Under the pieces are notes generated by a model. The model made no database searches. It was not told the DNA's origin and saw only the letters and a list, made by a program, of their open reading frames with translations. 64,000 nucleotides of DNA, from NCBI GenBank assembly GCA_016713405.1, contig JADJPF010000001.1:186001-250000 (forward strand), given 5' to 3'. Positions 56,341 through 64,000 of the stretch are shown piece by piece (the first letter of the stretch is position 1; the number at the start of each line of letters is the position of its first letter). The position numbers were made by a program, and so were the translations under genes. This DNA comes from Blastocatellia bacterium (GTDB lineage: Bacteria > Acidobacteriota > Blastocatellia > Chloracidobacteriales > JADJPF01).

Positions 56341-57286
56341 ATGAGAACTTTATTTGACCCAATTTAAAGCTATCAAGAAGGAATGCTTCAAGTTTCAGAA
56401 ATACACAAAATTTATTATGAACAAAGCGGTAATCCAACAGGTAAACCAGTAGTTTTCTTGCATGGTGGGCGGAGGCGGCTCAGACCCAATGCACCGACGC
56501 TTTTTTGACCCAAATATTTATAGAATAGTTGTTTTTGACCAACGTGGCTCAGGTCGTAGTGAACCTTTTGCTTGTTTAGAAGAAAATACTACTTGGGACT
56601 TAGTTGCAGATATTGAACGTTTACGCCAACATTTAGGGATTGAACGTTGGGTTGTATTTGGAGGATCCTGGGGGAGTACCTTAAGTTTAGCTTATGCAGA
56701 AACTCACCCTGAAAGAGTAGTAGCACTGGTTTTAAGAGGAATATTTTTATGTCGCCCAGAAGAAATTAAATGGTTTTATCAAGAAGGCGCACATGCAATT
56801 TATCCAGATGTTTGGGATGATTATATTAGTGTAATTCCTGTAGAAGAACGAGGCGATATGTTATCGGCTTATCATCGACGGCTTACTAGTGAAGATAAAG
56901 AAATCCAACTTGCTGCTGCAAGAGCCTGGAGTATCTGGGAAGGTAGCACTTCTAAATTAATTCCTGTTCAATCAGTTATTGATAGTTTTGGGGATCCTTC
57001 TAAAGCTATTCCACTTGCACGGATTGAATGCCATTATTTTATGAATAATGCTTTCTTTTCCTCAAATAATTACTTAATTGAAAATATTGATAAAATTCGC
57101 CATATTCCTGGGGTAATTGTGCAGGGTCGATATGATGTTGTTTGTCCTATGATGAGTGCATGGTTACTACATAAGGCATGGCCTGAAGCTAAACTAGAAG
57201 TTATTGCTACTGCTGGACATTCAGCAACGGAAGAAGGAATTATTGATGCTTTGGTAAGAGCAACAGATGAGTTTAAGATACTATAG
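56341..57286 (+). pseudogene. pip: Prolyl aminopeptidase (proline iminopeptidase) with an in-frame stop and a frameshift
   Basis: From ATG 56341, after AAAGGA, the reading MRTLFDPI runs into TAA at 56365-56367 where the family has a Glu or Gln, then continues SYQEGMLQVSEIHKIYYEQS and GNPTGKPVVFLHGG in the same frame. Near 56466, where HGGPGGG is expected, two bases are missing or one is extra; the remainder to 57286 is open. The catalytic GGSWGS, the Asp in GRYDVVCP and the His in TAGHSA are intact. A start at ATG 56383 would avoid the stop but not the frame loss. Either a decaying gene or base errors; the oxyanion region HGGPGGG is the affected part. Confidence 0.8.
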
Positions 57287-57297
57287 TATTTACATAA

Positions 57298-57326
57298 GTA
57301 AAAAGCAGGTACTACCTGCTTTTTAC
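57298..57326. terminator. Bidirectional rho-independent terminator
   Basis: GTAAAAAGCAGGT and ACCTGCTTTTTAC (57298-57310, 57314-57326) with a 3-base loop separate the peptidase gene from the convergent response regulator. Confidence 0.88.
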
Positions 57327-57358
57327 TTTAACGATTAAGTAATATATTTTAGTTATTA

Positions 57359-57733
57359 TTAAAGACCTATACGGTCTTGCACTTTACGAAGTAAATCTTT
57401 AACTTGGAAAGGTTTGGAAATACAATCTTCTGGCTGAACATCAAATTCATCAGAATGTAAAATCTCATCAACAACGTGTGATGCAGAACAAATAATAATA
57501 GGTATTTTACTAACAGGTTCAGTATAAGAACGTAGTAAAAGCATTAAGCGTGGGCCACTAATTACAGGCATCATAACATCTAAAATAATTAAATCAGGTG
57601 GGTTTTTTTTAACTTCACTAACGGCTTTTAAGCCATCTTCAGCTAAAACTACTTCATAGCCAGAGTCAGATAAGATGTCATATAAAAGGTCTCTGATATC
57701 TTCTTCATCATCTACTACAAGAACTCTTTTCAT
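57359..57733 (-). CDS. Single-domain response regulator (CheY-like receiver)
   Basis: The 124-residue protein is a lone receiver: VLVVDDEEDIRDLLYDIL with the acidic pair, LIILDVMMPVISGPRLM with the phospho-acceptor Asp, IIICSAS with the switch Ser and SKPFQVKDLL with the conserved Lys. No output domain is present, so it works by protein contact or as a relay. No histidine kinase is adjacent; the GAF protein at 62804 lacks a kinase core. A 384-base upstream gap, containing REP-like repeats further up, should hold the promoter. Confidence 0.93.
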   Translation of the reverse strand: MKRVLVVDDEEDIRDLLYDILSDSGYEVVLAEDGLKAVSEVKKNPPDLIILDVMMPVISGPRLMLLLRSYTEPVSKIPIIICSASHVVDEILHSDEFDVQPEDCISKPFQVKDLLRKVQDRIGL

Positions 57734-57941
57734 GCAACAACCCCCTTATAACTAAAGAAAAATGCTTAAGTGAGGAAAATGGATTAAACTTTTTAACCTG
57801 TTTCAAGTGGGCTAAAACTCTATGGTATTACGTTTAAGTTGTAGCGTCAAGCATCGATAAAGTAGATATTAAAAAATAATTAATTTTGATTTATTTAATT
57901 AGTACAGCGTAAACTAAGTTTTTTGACATTTTTATTTTTTA

Positions 57942-58092
57942 AAGCCCCAACGGGGCGAAAGATATGTAGTCTAGGGTTTGAACCCTAGGTATAATAATCA
58001 GCTATTCCCACCCTTCAAGGCTTGAAGAGACTTAATTATTATTTCCTAGGGCGTAAGCCCTAGGCTACAGTTATGTCGCCCCGTTGGGGCTT
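57942..58092. repeat. BIME-like element: two inverted REP-like units
   Basis: The left unit is AAGCCCCAACGGGGCGA (from 57942), then GTAG (57966-57969) and CTAGGGTT-TG-AACCCTAG (57971-57988). The right unit is its inverse: CCTAGGGC-GTAA-GCCCTAGG (58045-58052, 58057-58064), CTAC (58065-58068) and CGCCCCGTTGGGGCTT (58077-58092). The 16-base termini are exact inverted repeats. A small CTTCAAGGCTTGAAG palindrome lies in the middle. The whole could form a cruciform; it fills most of the otherwise empty 57734-58118 gap, where no gene was seen. Confidence 0.8.
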
Positions 58093-58118
58093 AAGATTAA
58101 AATATCAGTAAATTTAGT

Positions 58119-59456
58119 TTACAGAGTAATTAGATTATTTAATAATTCTTTAGCAATTAAGGATTCAATAGGATCAAATTCTGGGTTTAATTCTAATGTT
58201 TGTTGAAGATAATTTTTTGCAAGCTCTTTATCACCAAGTGCATTAGAAATCATTGCTGCATGGTAGAAAATTTTAGCATCCTTTGTTCCTAATTTTAGAG
58301 CTTCTTTAATAGAAATTTGCGCTATATCTAATTTTCCAAGCTTAAAAGCTGTCCAAGCTAAAGCATCAGCCCCATAAATGTCTTTTCTTATTTGATATTC
58401 TGTTTCTGCCTGCTGATAAGCTTGTTCAAGATTTATGTTATGGTTGGCATAAAAAAGGGCTAGATTCCGACTGTAAAGCACTCCATTTAATTGGTTTAAT
58501 TTAGCTATAGTTTCAAGTAGTTGGTATTTTTGATTTGCTTTTTCTACTTCTCCAGTTAATTTATAAAGATCTGCTAAAGAAGCGATAAATGTTAGGTCAG
58601 GTAGAATATCAATAACTTGTTCATAATCATAAATAGCTGCTTTTAAGTCCTGTTGTGCTGCTTTGGTTTGGGCCAGTCCAGCCATTGCACGAAAATACTT
58701 TGGAAAAGCTGTTAGAGCATCTAAATAATATTTTTCTGCCATTTTATAATCACCAGTAGAAAAACAGCTTTCTGCAAGTTGGGATAAACACCAGGCAGTT
58801 GACTCACGCGAAGGAGGTTGTAGGTTGAGGGAAATATTAAGAGCTTCTAAAAGATAGGTTTTGTTTTTTGCAATATTTCCTTTAAGCTTTTCAAGATGAG
58901 CGATTCTAATAACTAATGCAAATCTAGCATTATTACTAGGATCTTTAAGCTTTTCCATTTTTCTAAATATATCTTCTGCCTTTTTGTACTCGCCTAACTC
59001 AAGCAGCGAGTCGCCTAATAATTGATAAGGATAAGCTTTATTAGGTTGGAATTTTAATAAAAGCTCGGCGTGTTCTTTAGCTTTAGTAAATTCATGCGAA
59101 GAGTATTCAACGGCTGTTAGTAGAGCTAGACCTGCAATATTTTGTTCTGCTGGAAAAACTCTTAGAGATTCATTTGCTGCTTTTTGTGCTAAATCTAAAT
59201 AAGTGATATTTCCTGTTTCGCGTAGGCGTTTAAGATAGCGGTTGCCTAGCATATTGTAGGCTATTAAATCCTCAGGGTCTTGTTTTATTTTATCTTCTAA
59301 AAATCTAATAGAAGCTTGGCTAGTGTCTTGATCTTCGGGTAAAGGCTTAGTTATTGGTTGGTAATTTTGCTCTGAAATATTTGTAGAACTTAAAGCTTTA
59401 CAAGAATTTAGTAAAATAGATAAACAAAAAAGTAGGATTAAAAACTTTTTTTTCAT
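58119..59456 (-). CDS. TPR-repeat lipoprotein
   Basis: The 445-residue protein has a lipoprotein signal (LILLFCLSILLNSC) and about ten tetratricopeptide repeats (EDLIAYNMLGNRYLKRLRET, AYPYQLLGDSLLELGEYKKA, GDYKMAEKYYLDALTAFPKY). Lipoproteins of this kind are membrane-anchored scaffolds. It is separated from the DUF4331 gene by a terminator, so it has its own promoter. No catalytic motif. Confidence 0.85.
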   Translation of the reverse strand: MKKKFLILLFCLSILLNSCKALSSTNISEQNYQPITKPLPEDQDTSQASIRFLEDKIKQDPEDLIAYNMLGNRYLKRLRETGNITYLDLAQKAANESLRVFPAEQNIAGLALLTAVEYSSHEFTKAKEHAELLLKFQPNKAYPYQLLGDSLLELGEYKKAEDIFRKMEKLKDPSNNARFALVIRIAHLEKLKGNIAKNKTYLLEALNISLNLQPPSRESTAWCLSQLAESCFSTGDYKMAEKYYLDALTAFPKYFRAMAGLAQTKAAQQDLKAAIYDYEQVIDILPDLTFIASLADLYKLTGEVEKANQKYQLLETIAKLNQLNGVLYSRNLALFYANHNINLEQAYQQAETEYQIRKDIYGADALAWTAFKLGKLDIAQISIKEALKLGTKDAKIFYHAAMISNALGDKELAKNYLQQTLELNPEFDPIESLIAKELLNNLITL

Positions 59457-59497
59457 TTGCTAAATAAGTCTAAAAGTTTAAATTTTTAGTAAAAAAG

Positions 59498-59525
59498 TTT
59501 GGACAAGGCAATCGCCTTGTCCAAA
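59498..59525 (-). terminator. Rho-independent terminator after the DUF4331 gene
   Basis: GGACAAGGC (59501-59509) and GCCTTGTCC (59514-59522) form a stem with a four-base loop, flanked by TTT/AAA (59498-59525). On the minus strand it is followed by a T-run. Confidence 0.85.
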
Positions 59526-59541
59526 AGAATGTTATGCTTAG

Positions 59542-60776
59542 TTAAAATTGTGTAGTTGGTGCATCACTTGGCCGAGGTGGTTGATGTGGTGCAGCAAAAA
59601 ATGGAAAGGTCTTTCCAAACTCTTTGTCATTAAAACTAACTCCATCTCCTAATGGTGAGAGGCTATTAACAAAAAAGAGAATAATATCAATTACATCATC
59701 ACCAGGACGACGGCCATTTGGATAACCGGTATAGCCAGAACTACCAAAAGCTTCCCCTACGCCTAGACTACTATTAGGTGTGGAAAGGTTAAGACGTAAG
59801 TAATCGCCTTGTTTTAATAGTCCTGCAACAGCACTGGCTGCTTCATCAGAAGTTCTAATAAATCTAAATGAGAATGCAATATCAGAAGTAAATTTACCTG
59901 CTGCGTCATCCATTGGGGTTGAGGCATTATATTCATTTTTACGAGCAATAGCAGGTATTAAAACAGTGTTAATAACTGGGTTTGCCATACGGTCTACTTG
60001 AACTAACTCACCACTATCTTTAGTTAGACCACCTGGTAAACGAACAGAATTTTTGCACGAAGTGTAACACCATTTACACCAATAATATTACCACTACCTT
60101 TAAGTAATTCTGCTGGAACACTAATTGCAATCATATGGATACTAAATCCAGCAAATGAATCACGGGCGCGAGTAAGGTCGTCTTTAGCTGAAGGATCTCT
60201 ATCTTGTAGCTTAATCACATAGCGATTAAATCCAACAATATCAAAGAAAAAAGGATCGTCCGTTAAACCTGCATAAAAAGAAACTCCAGAAACAGGGTCT
60301 GTTGTTACTCTTAGTGGGTTGGCTACAGAAACATCATTTACATTTCCACGTTGGCTTTGAATAGTAGTAAGTGCTTCAAATGTTCTACCATCGGGCAATT
60401 TAATAGATGCAGTTTGTGCAACTCGGCGGGAATTATGGGTTCCAAATTTAATATCAATAAATTTATCTGGTTTGGCATCTCCAGTGTTTTCAATTTCAAA
60501 TCGATAAACTACATTTTCTGGAAAACAGCAAAGGTTTAGTAATTCGGCTGGAACAACAAAGCCTTCAACATCCATAGCTAAAATAACTTTGCTATTATCA
60601 TTTGGATCAAGAAAAGCATAAACATCTGCTAGATCAGCCCCAGGATCTTCAACAACAAAAGGCGCTTCAGCATGATCTGCTGCTTGTGTTGGTGGAGAAA
60701 CAGAAAGCAATGGAAGAGAGAAAAGAAACATTATCACAAATCCAAAAAAGATATATTTAAGTTTTTTCATAAACAT
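59542..60776 (-). CDS. DUF4331 family secreted protein (frame broken near 60052)
   Basis: The N-terminal frame (60024-60776) has a signal peptide and DUF4331 marks: ADHAEAPFVVEDPGADLADV with YAFLDPNDNSKVILAMDVEG, then YRFEIEN. The second frame (59542 to about 60050) continues VRLPGGLTKDSGELVQVDRM with ANPVINTVLIPAIARKNEYN to the stop. One added A in the A-run near 60052 joins them into about 411 residues. DUF4331 proteins are exported and poorly understood. The lactonase-like gene lies 122 bases upstream on the same strand. Confidence 0.85.
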
Positions 60777-60777
60777 A

Positions 60778-60796
60778 ATTTAACCTCAGGTTAAAT
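60778..60796. promoter_or_regulatory. Perfect palindrome overlapping the DUF4331 ribosome site
   Basis: ATTTAACCT-C-AGGTTAAAT (60778-60786, 60788-60796) lies directly before the start codon and contains the GAGG ribosome site. It could be an operator or a hairpin that hides the ribosome site. No partner sequence was found elsewhere in the window. Confidence 0.45.
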
Positions 60797-60898
60797 GAGA
60801 TAATTGCTAATTTAAGCTAATCTCAAGAGTTAAAAGTTTTTAATAATTTTGGCTGTTATATTAATCAATTTCATTACCTGTTATTCTTAGGTGGTTAA

Positions 60899-62332
60899 TT
60901 ACTTAGAAGCTACACCTTGAATTCTTTCCCCTAGAGGTAGTTCCATCATTACTTGGGGTTGAATTAACTCTGTAAGAAAACCTGTTTGAGAGTTAATTCT
61001 TAATGTATGGATCATATTGCTTCTGGTGTTAGGATCTTTTTGGGAGCATTTATTAGTTACAGCCGAATTTGTAAAGTGAATCCAAGTATCAGCCGGTGAG
61101 CCAATTACATGTGATGGTTCTCCACAACCTTCAAATTTTATTAATTGTGTTTCTACTGGAGCTTCAGGATCCGTTAAATCATAGGTTGAAGCGTCGTTTG
61201 AGGCTTGATTAGATGTCCACATATGGCGACCATCTTTTCTAATATAAAACCAACATACCGTAGAGCCACCATTAGGCATAGCACGGACAAATTTTAATTT
61301 TCCACTATTTGGGTTATATCTAAAAACACCAATTTTGTTTTCAAATAGTAAACCTGTGTATAAGATATTTTTTGATGGATGTATTCCTAGACCAAGCGAA
61401 AAAGGGAAATTACCTAAATTGATAGGTAGCACACTTGGGCCTAAAGAACGTATATTAAAAGGTTTAGTTGCTGTTAATGTTCCATCAGGATTAACCTTAA
61501 ATGGTCGAATCATACCAGCAAAGAAATCATTAACAAAAACAACCTTCTTATCTATACTAGGTATTACTTGAGATGGTGTAGAGCTTTGATTACAAATAAC
61601 TCCTTCACCACAAGTTGCACCAGGAAATTTAATTTCTGAGTTTGGCACAGGAGTTAATGAACCATTAGAAGCCATTTTATAGGTCATAACACTACCTTGT
61701 AGGCCAGGCGGCTTAGGATTACCAGCAGGATCATTTTTATTAACAACAACTACAGTATCAAAAGCTGCAATAGCCACACTAGAAGGAATACGACCTGTCT
61801 TAAATGGGGAACCTGGAACAGGTGTTAGATCTAGTCCATCTGCACTAACATCAAATACTGAAAGATCATCAGAACCTTGGTTGCAAACAAAAAGGCGGGT
61901 TCTTTCATCATTCATTATCATTATTCCATCGTGTTCAAATGGCCCGATGTCAACAGCAGCAAAAACCCCAGTTGGTGCGCGGTTAAAGCCTGTTACATCA
62001 AACATTCCTTTGCCACCAGTTGAGATAGTTTTTAACTTAGTTAAACTACCATCATTGCCACGACGAAAAATCATAATCCCAGAGCCTTGAGAAAGGTTAT
62101 CTTCTACATAAATAAGATTTCCTGGGCCAGTGGATTGCTGAAATTGTGGAGGAGCATAAACATCCATTAGTGGGATATCTTCATTGTCATCTGGGTAAGA
62201 GTTCTCATTCCAATCATTATGGATTTGTTGTTTTTTTTGTCTTTGAGCTTGAGAATTTTCAGTAGAGGTAAAAGACAGAATAAGAAATATCATTGTAAAC
62301 ATCAAAAAGCTTATTATTAGCCGGCCTTTCAT
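60899..62332 (-). CDS. Lactonase-like beta-propeller protein
   Basis: AAGGAG precedes ATG 62332. The 477-residue protein has a signal peptide (LIISFLMFTMIFLILSF) and seven-bladed propeller phrases typical of the 6-phosphogluconolactonase/YVTN group: LIYVEDNLSQGSGIMIFRRG with NDGSLTKLKTI, RLFVCNQGSDDLSVFDVSAD, MTYKMASNGSLTPVPNSEIK and ILYTGLLFENKIGVFRYNPN. No verified lactonase residues, so enzymatic function is uncertain; many such proteins only bind. Four Cys (CGEGVICN, CGE and others) may form disulfides. It is followed by the DUF4331 gene. Confidence 0.78.
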   Translation of the reverse strand: MKGRLIISFLMFTMIFLILSFTSTENSQAQRQKKQQIHNDWNENSYPDDNEDIPLMDVYAPPQFQQSTGPGNLIYVEDNLSQGSGIMIFRRGNDGSLTKLKTISTGGKGMFDVTGFNRAPTGVFAAVDIGPFEHDGIMIMNDERTRLFVCNQGSDDLSVFDVSADGLDLTPVPGSPFKTGRIPSSVAIAAFDTVVVVNKNDPAGNPKPPGLQGSVMTYKMASNGSLTPVPNSEIKFPGATCGEGVICNQSSTPSQVIPSIDKKVVFVNDFFAGMIRPFKVNPDGTLTATKPFNIRSLGPSVLPINLGNFPFSLGLGIHPSKNILYTGLLFENKIGVFRYNPNSGKLKFVRAMPNGGSTVCWFYIRKDGRHMWTSNQASNDASTYDLTDPEAPVETQLIKFEGCGEPSHVIGSPADTWIHFTNSAVTNKCSQKDPNTRSNMIHTLRINSQTGFLTELIQPQVMMELPLGERIQGVASK

Positions 62333-62535
62333 ATGTTCTTCTCCTTAGATTTTTAGTCACCTAGTAACTAAATAAATCAATTGAATATGTTTATTAGTTA
62401 AATCCAAAAAGGATTTAAGAATTTATTTATTGGTATAGAGAATGGTTGATTTTTAAGTGGCTAATTCTATTATTTACTTTTATATGAGAGATTTAATTAA
62501 ATTTTCTTAAATCTTCTATACCTTATACTTAATGA

Positions 62536-62597
62536 TACTAATAGTCTATTATTTTATACTGATAGTCTATTATTTTGTACTAACAGTCTAAATATAT
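62536..62597. repeat. Three direct repeats of 21 bases
   Basis: Units at 62536-62556, 62557-62577 and 62578-62597 share TACT(A/G)A(T/C)AGTCTA, the first two being near identical over 21 bases (two differences). A 21-base period is two helical turns, as in binding sites of a dimeric regulator. They sit in the 471-base gap (62333-62803) between the lactonase and GAF genes, in which no ORF was seen. Confidence 0.6.
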
Positions 62598-62803
62598 AAG
62601 TAAAAATTTAAAAATCAAGTGTAAAAAGGAGTGGTTTTTTACTTACGTTAAGATATTAGTAGGCAGTTATAATAGTTAAAGCTAAACAACAGCTAGAAAA
62701 TTAGGATTTTGTTATAACCATTTAGTAGTAATTATGCTAGTATAAGATTTTTAAGTAAGATTAAATTCTAACCTAAATAGACCATTGGTTTTGAGGGGAA
62801 AAT

Positions 62804-63463
62804 ATGAAACTAAATAAATCAATTAAAAAAACAAATATTGAGCTACTTCAAGAAGAGCTTTTAAAAAAACAAATTAAAATTACTGAGTTAGAAGCCCATA
62901 ATAAGGAATTACAGGTTATTTTACGGCGGTTAATTATTGAGCGAAATGTTACAGAATTATTAAGATCTGCTGTTAGTTTTGATCAAATTTGTGAAAAAAT
63001 ACTAGCAACAGTTTGTGAGAATTTAGGTTTTCAATTAGGGCTTTTTTGGTCTTATGACTATGAATTAAATAGTTTATGTTGCACAAAAATTTGGCGAAGT
63101 TCTTTTTTAAGAGAAGAAACAGAGTTTGAGTTAGTTAGTCAACAGACTTTATTTTCTCCTGGCGTAGGGTTGCCAGGTAGATTGTTAATTAGCAATAAAC
63201 CTACTTGGATTGAAGATGTAGTCAAAGATGATAATTTTCCTCGTGCAAATGTAGCAAATAAAATAGGGCTACATTCTGCTTTTGGTTTTCCTATTTTAAT
63301 TGGTTGTGAAGTATTTGGAATAATGGAGTTTTTCTTGCAGAATTTTCAGCCAGTAGATGAAAACCTTTTAGATTTGATGGCTAATCTTGGAAATCAAATA
63401 GGTGAATTTAATTGGCATAATTGGCATGGAAAGGTCAATAATCAAAGCAGCTATTTTTGCTAG
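62804..63463 (+). CDS. GAF-domain sensor protein with N-terminal coiled coil
   Basis: The 219-residue protein starts with a Lys/Glu-rich coiled coil (LLQEELLKKQIKITELEAHN) and has a GAF domain at about 55-200: SFDQICEKILATVCENLGFQ, LFSPGVGLPGRLLISNKPTW, IGLHSAFGFPILIGCEVFGI then MEFFLQNF and LMANLGNQIGEF. In many signal kinases a histidine kinase follows the last segment; here the protein ends within about 20 residues, so it is a lone GAF sensor or a truncated kinase. No frameshift rescue was found in the next 60 bases. Confidence 0.8.
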   Translation: MKLNKSIKKTNIELLQEELLKKQIKITELEAHNKELQVILRRLIIERNVTELLRSAVSFDQICEKILATVCENLGFQLGLFWSYDYELNSLCCTKIWRSSFLREETEFELVSQQTLFSPGVGLPGRLLISNKPTWIEDVVKDDNFPRANVANKIGLHSAFGFPILIGCEVFGIMEFFLQNFQPVDENLLDLMANLGNQIGEFNWHNWHGKVNNQSSYFC

Positions 63464-63471
63464 AGTTTTTA

Positions 63472-64000
63472 CTATTCTAAAGAACAACTTTTTAGTAGTA
63501 GGGATGCTAGTTTTTTAGCATTTCGGATAGCTGTTTTTGATATTTCTTTGTCAATATTACATAAAATATTTGCTCCTATTATTAACAATATAAATTGCTC
63601 AGCTACTTGATTAGGGTTAGCGATATTAGCTAATTTAACTTTATCTAAAATAAGATCTTTTAATTGACTAATAAATTTTTCTGATACTAAAAAATAGGGT
63701 ACATTGTGTCTAAGACACGGATTTGAGCATTTATAAAAGGTTCTCCACGATAGTTAGTTTCTTGAAAAGAACTAAATAATAAATCAAATATTATTAATAA
63801 TTGTTTTTTAGGTAGTTTACTACGTTGGTAAAGTTTAGTAGTAAACCAATTCCACCACTTTTCTTCACTACGTTCTACAACAGCTAATATCAATTGATCT
63901 TTGGAGAGAAAGTATTTATAGAGTGTCATTTTAGCAATGCCAGCTTGAAGGACAATTTCATCAACACCAACAGCTTGCAAGCCTTTCTCATAGAATAGCT
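63472..64000 (-). CDS. TetR-family transcriptional regulator (partial, frame broken near 63700)
   Basis: The frame enters from the right edge: LFYEKGLQAVGVDEIVLQAG then IAKMTLYKYFLSKDQLILAV is a TetR helix-turn-helix. The C-terminal ligand-binding part (NWFTTKLYQRSKLPKKQLLI, then INAQIRVLDT) loses frame near 63700; one added base continues it as VPYFLVSEKFISQLKDLILD with KVKLANIANPNQVAEQFILL to a stop at 63472. The stop lies 8 bases from the convergent GAF gene. Ligand and targets unknown; the start is outside the window. Confidence 0.8.

Noticed and set aside
62578..62597. CRISPR array from the 21-base repeats
   Set aside because: Only three adjacent units, no spacers and no cas genes.
1..64000. 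TGA or TAA recoding suggested by in-frame stops at 51743 and 56365
   Set aside because: Normal genes such as dusB and pulA end in TGA, and others in TAA, at the expected length, so the two cases are local lesions or errors.
1..64000. tRNA or rRNA genes
   Set aside because: No acceptor/T-arm pattern was found in the gaps I read; a covariance search would be needed for certainty.

Overview
The window is a 64 kb, AT-rich stretch (very roughly one third G+C by eye) of a Gram-negative chromosome. Three large Oar-like TonB-dependent receptors with an N-terminal carboxypeptidase-regulatory-like domain, many TPR proteins, minor type IV pilins, ECF sigma factors and Ser/Thr kinase and PP2C signalling genes suggest Acidobacteriota, perhaps Blastocatellia. 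This is inferred from gene content; no rRNA, tRNA, phage, transposase or CRISPR was seen.

Layout. 0-2.3 kb: ECF sigma factor, zinc-finger anti-sigma factor and an HtrA-like protein lacking a recognisable catalytic His and Asp (minus strand). 2.5-10.9 kb: a TPR membrane protein and a pilus operon (FimT/GspH-, PilV- and PilW-like pseudopilins and a very long PilX-like protein). 11.2-12.6 kb: heptose-7-phosphate kinase and a DUF420 membrane protein. 12.8-20.8 kb (plus): FKBP isomerase, a second ECF sigma factor with a cupin (ChrR-like) anti-sigma factor, dienelactone hydrolase, CAP protein, BMP-type lipoprotein, type I pullulanase and an unknown acidic protein. 21-32.2 kb: MerR regulator with a readable promoter, propeller and VWA proteins, a tight Uma2-TPR-SpoIID-VTT operon and an SPFH protein. 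32.2-34.7 kb: a three-gene cassette of a membrane protein with a Cys/Gly-rich tail, a DUF692/MNIO enzyme and a small partner protein. This is the best candidate for a little-described system: post-translational modification of a membrane-anchored Cys-rich tail.

35-37.2 kb: dusB-like and murB. 37.2-51.8 kb: two tandem receptor paralogues, two small zinc-binding proteins, a PP2C phosphatase, a zinc-ribbon/kinase/DUF4388/J-domain/TPR fusion and a third receptor. 51.9-57.7 kb: STAS protein, cyclic-nucleotide-binding/DUF4388 protein, second PP2C, ClpX, a damaged prolyl aminopeptidase and a response regulator. 58-64 kb: TPR lipoprotein, DUF4331 protein, lactonase-like propeller, GAF protein and a TetR regulator cut by the right edge.

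Two features cut across the window. At least fifteen reading-frame breaks, nearly all equivalent to one missing base and mostly in or beside short homopolymers, disrupt otherwise well conserved genes. This looks like uncorrected long-read sequence more than mass pseudogenisation, so several genes are annotated here as joined frames. Second, REP-like intergenic elements (a GCCCC hairpin followed by GTAG and a second palindrome) occur at 33.7 and 57.9-58.1 kb, with a related structured repeat at 15.4-15.6 kb.
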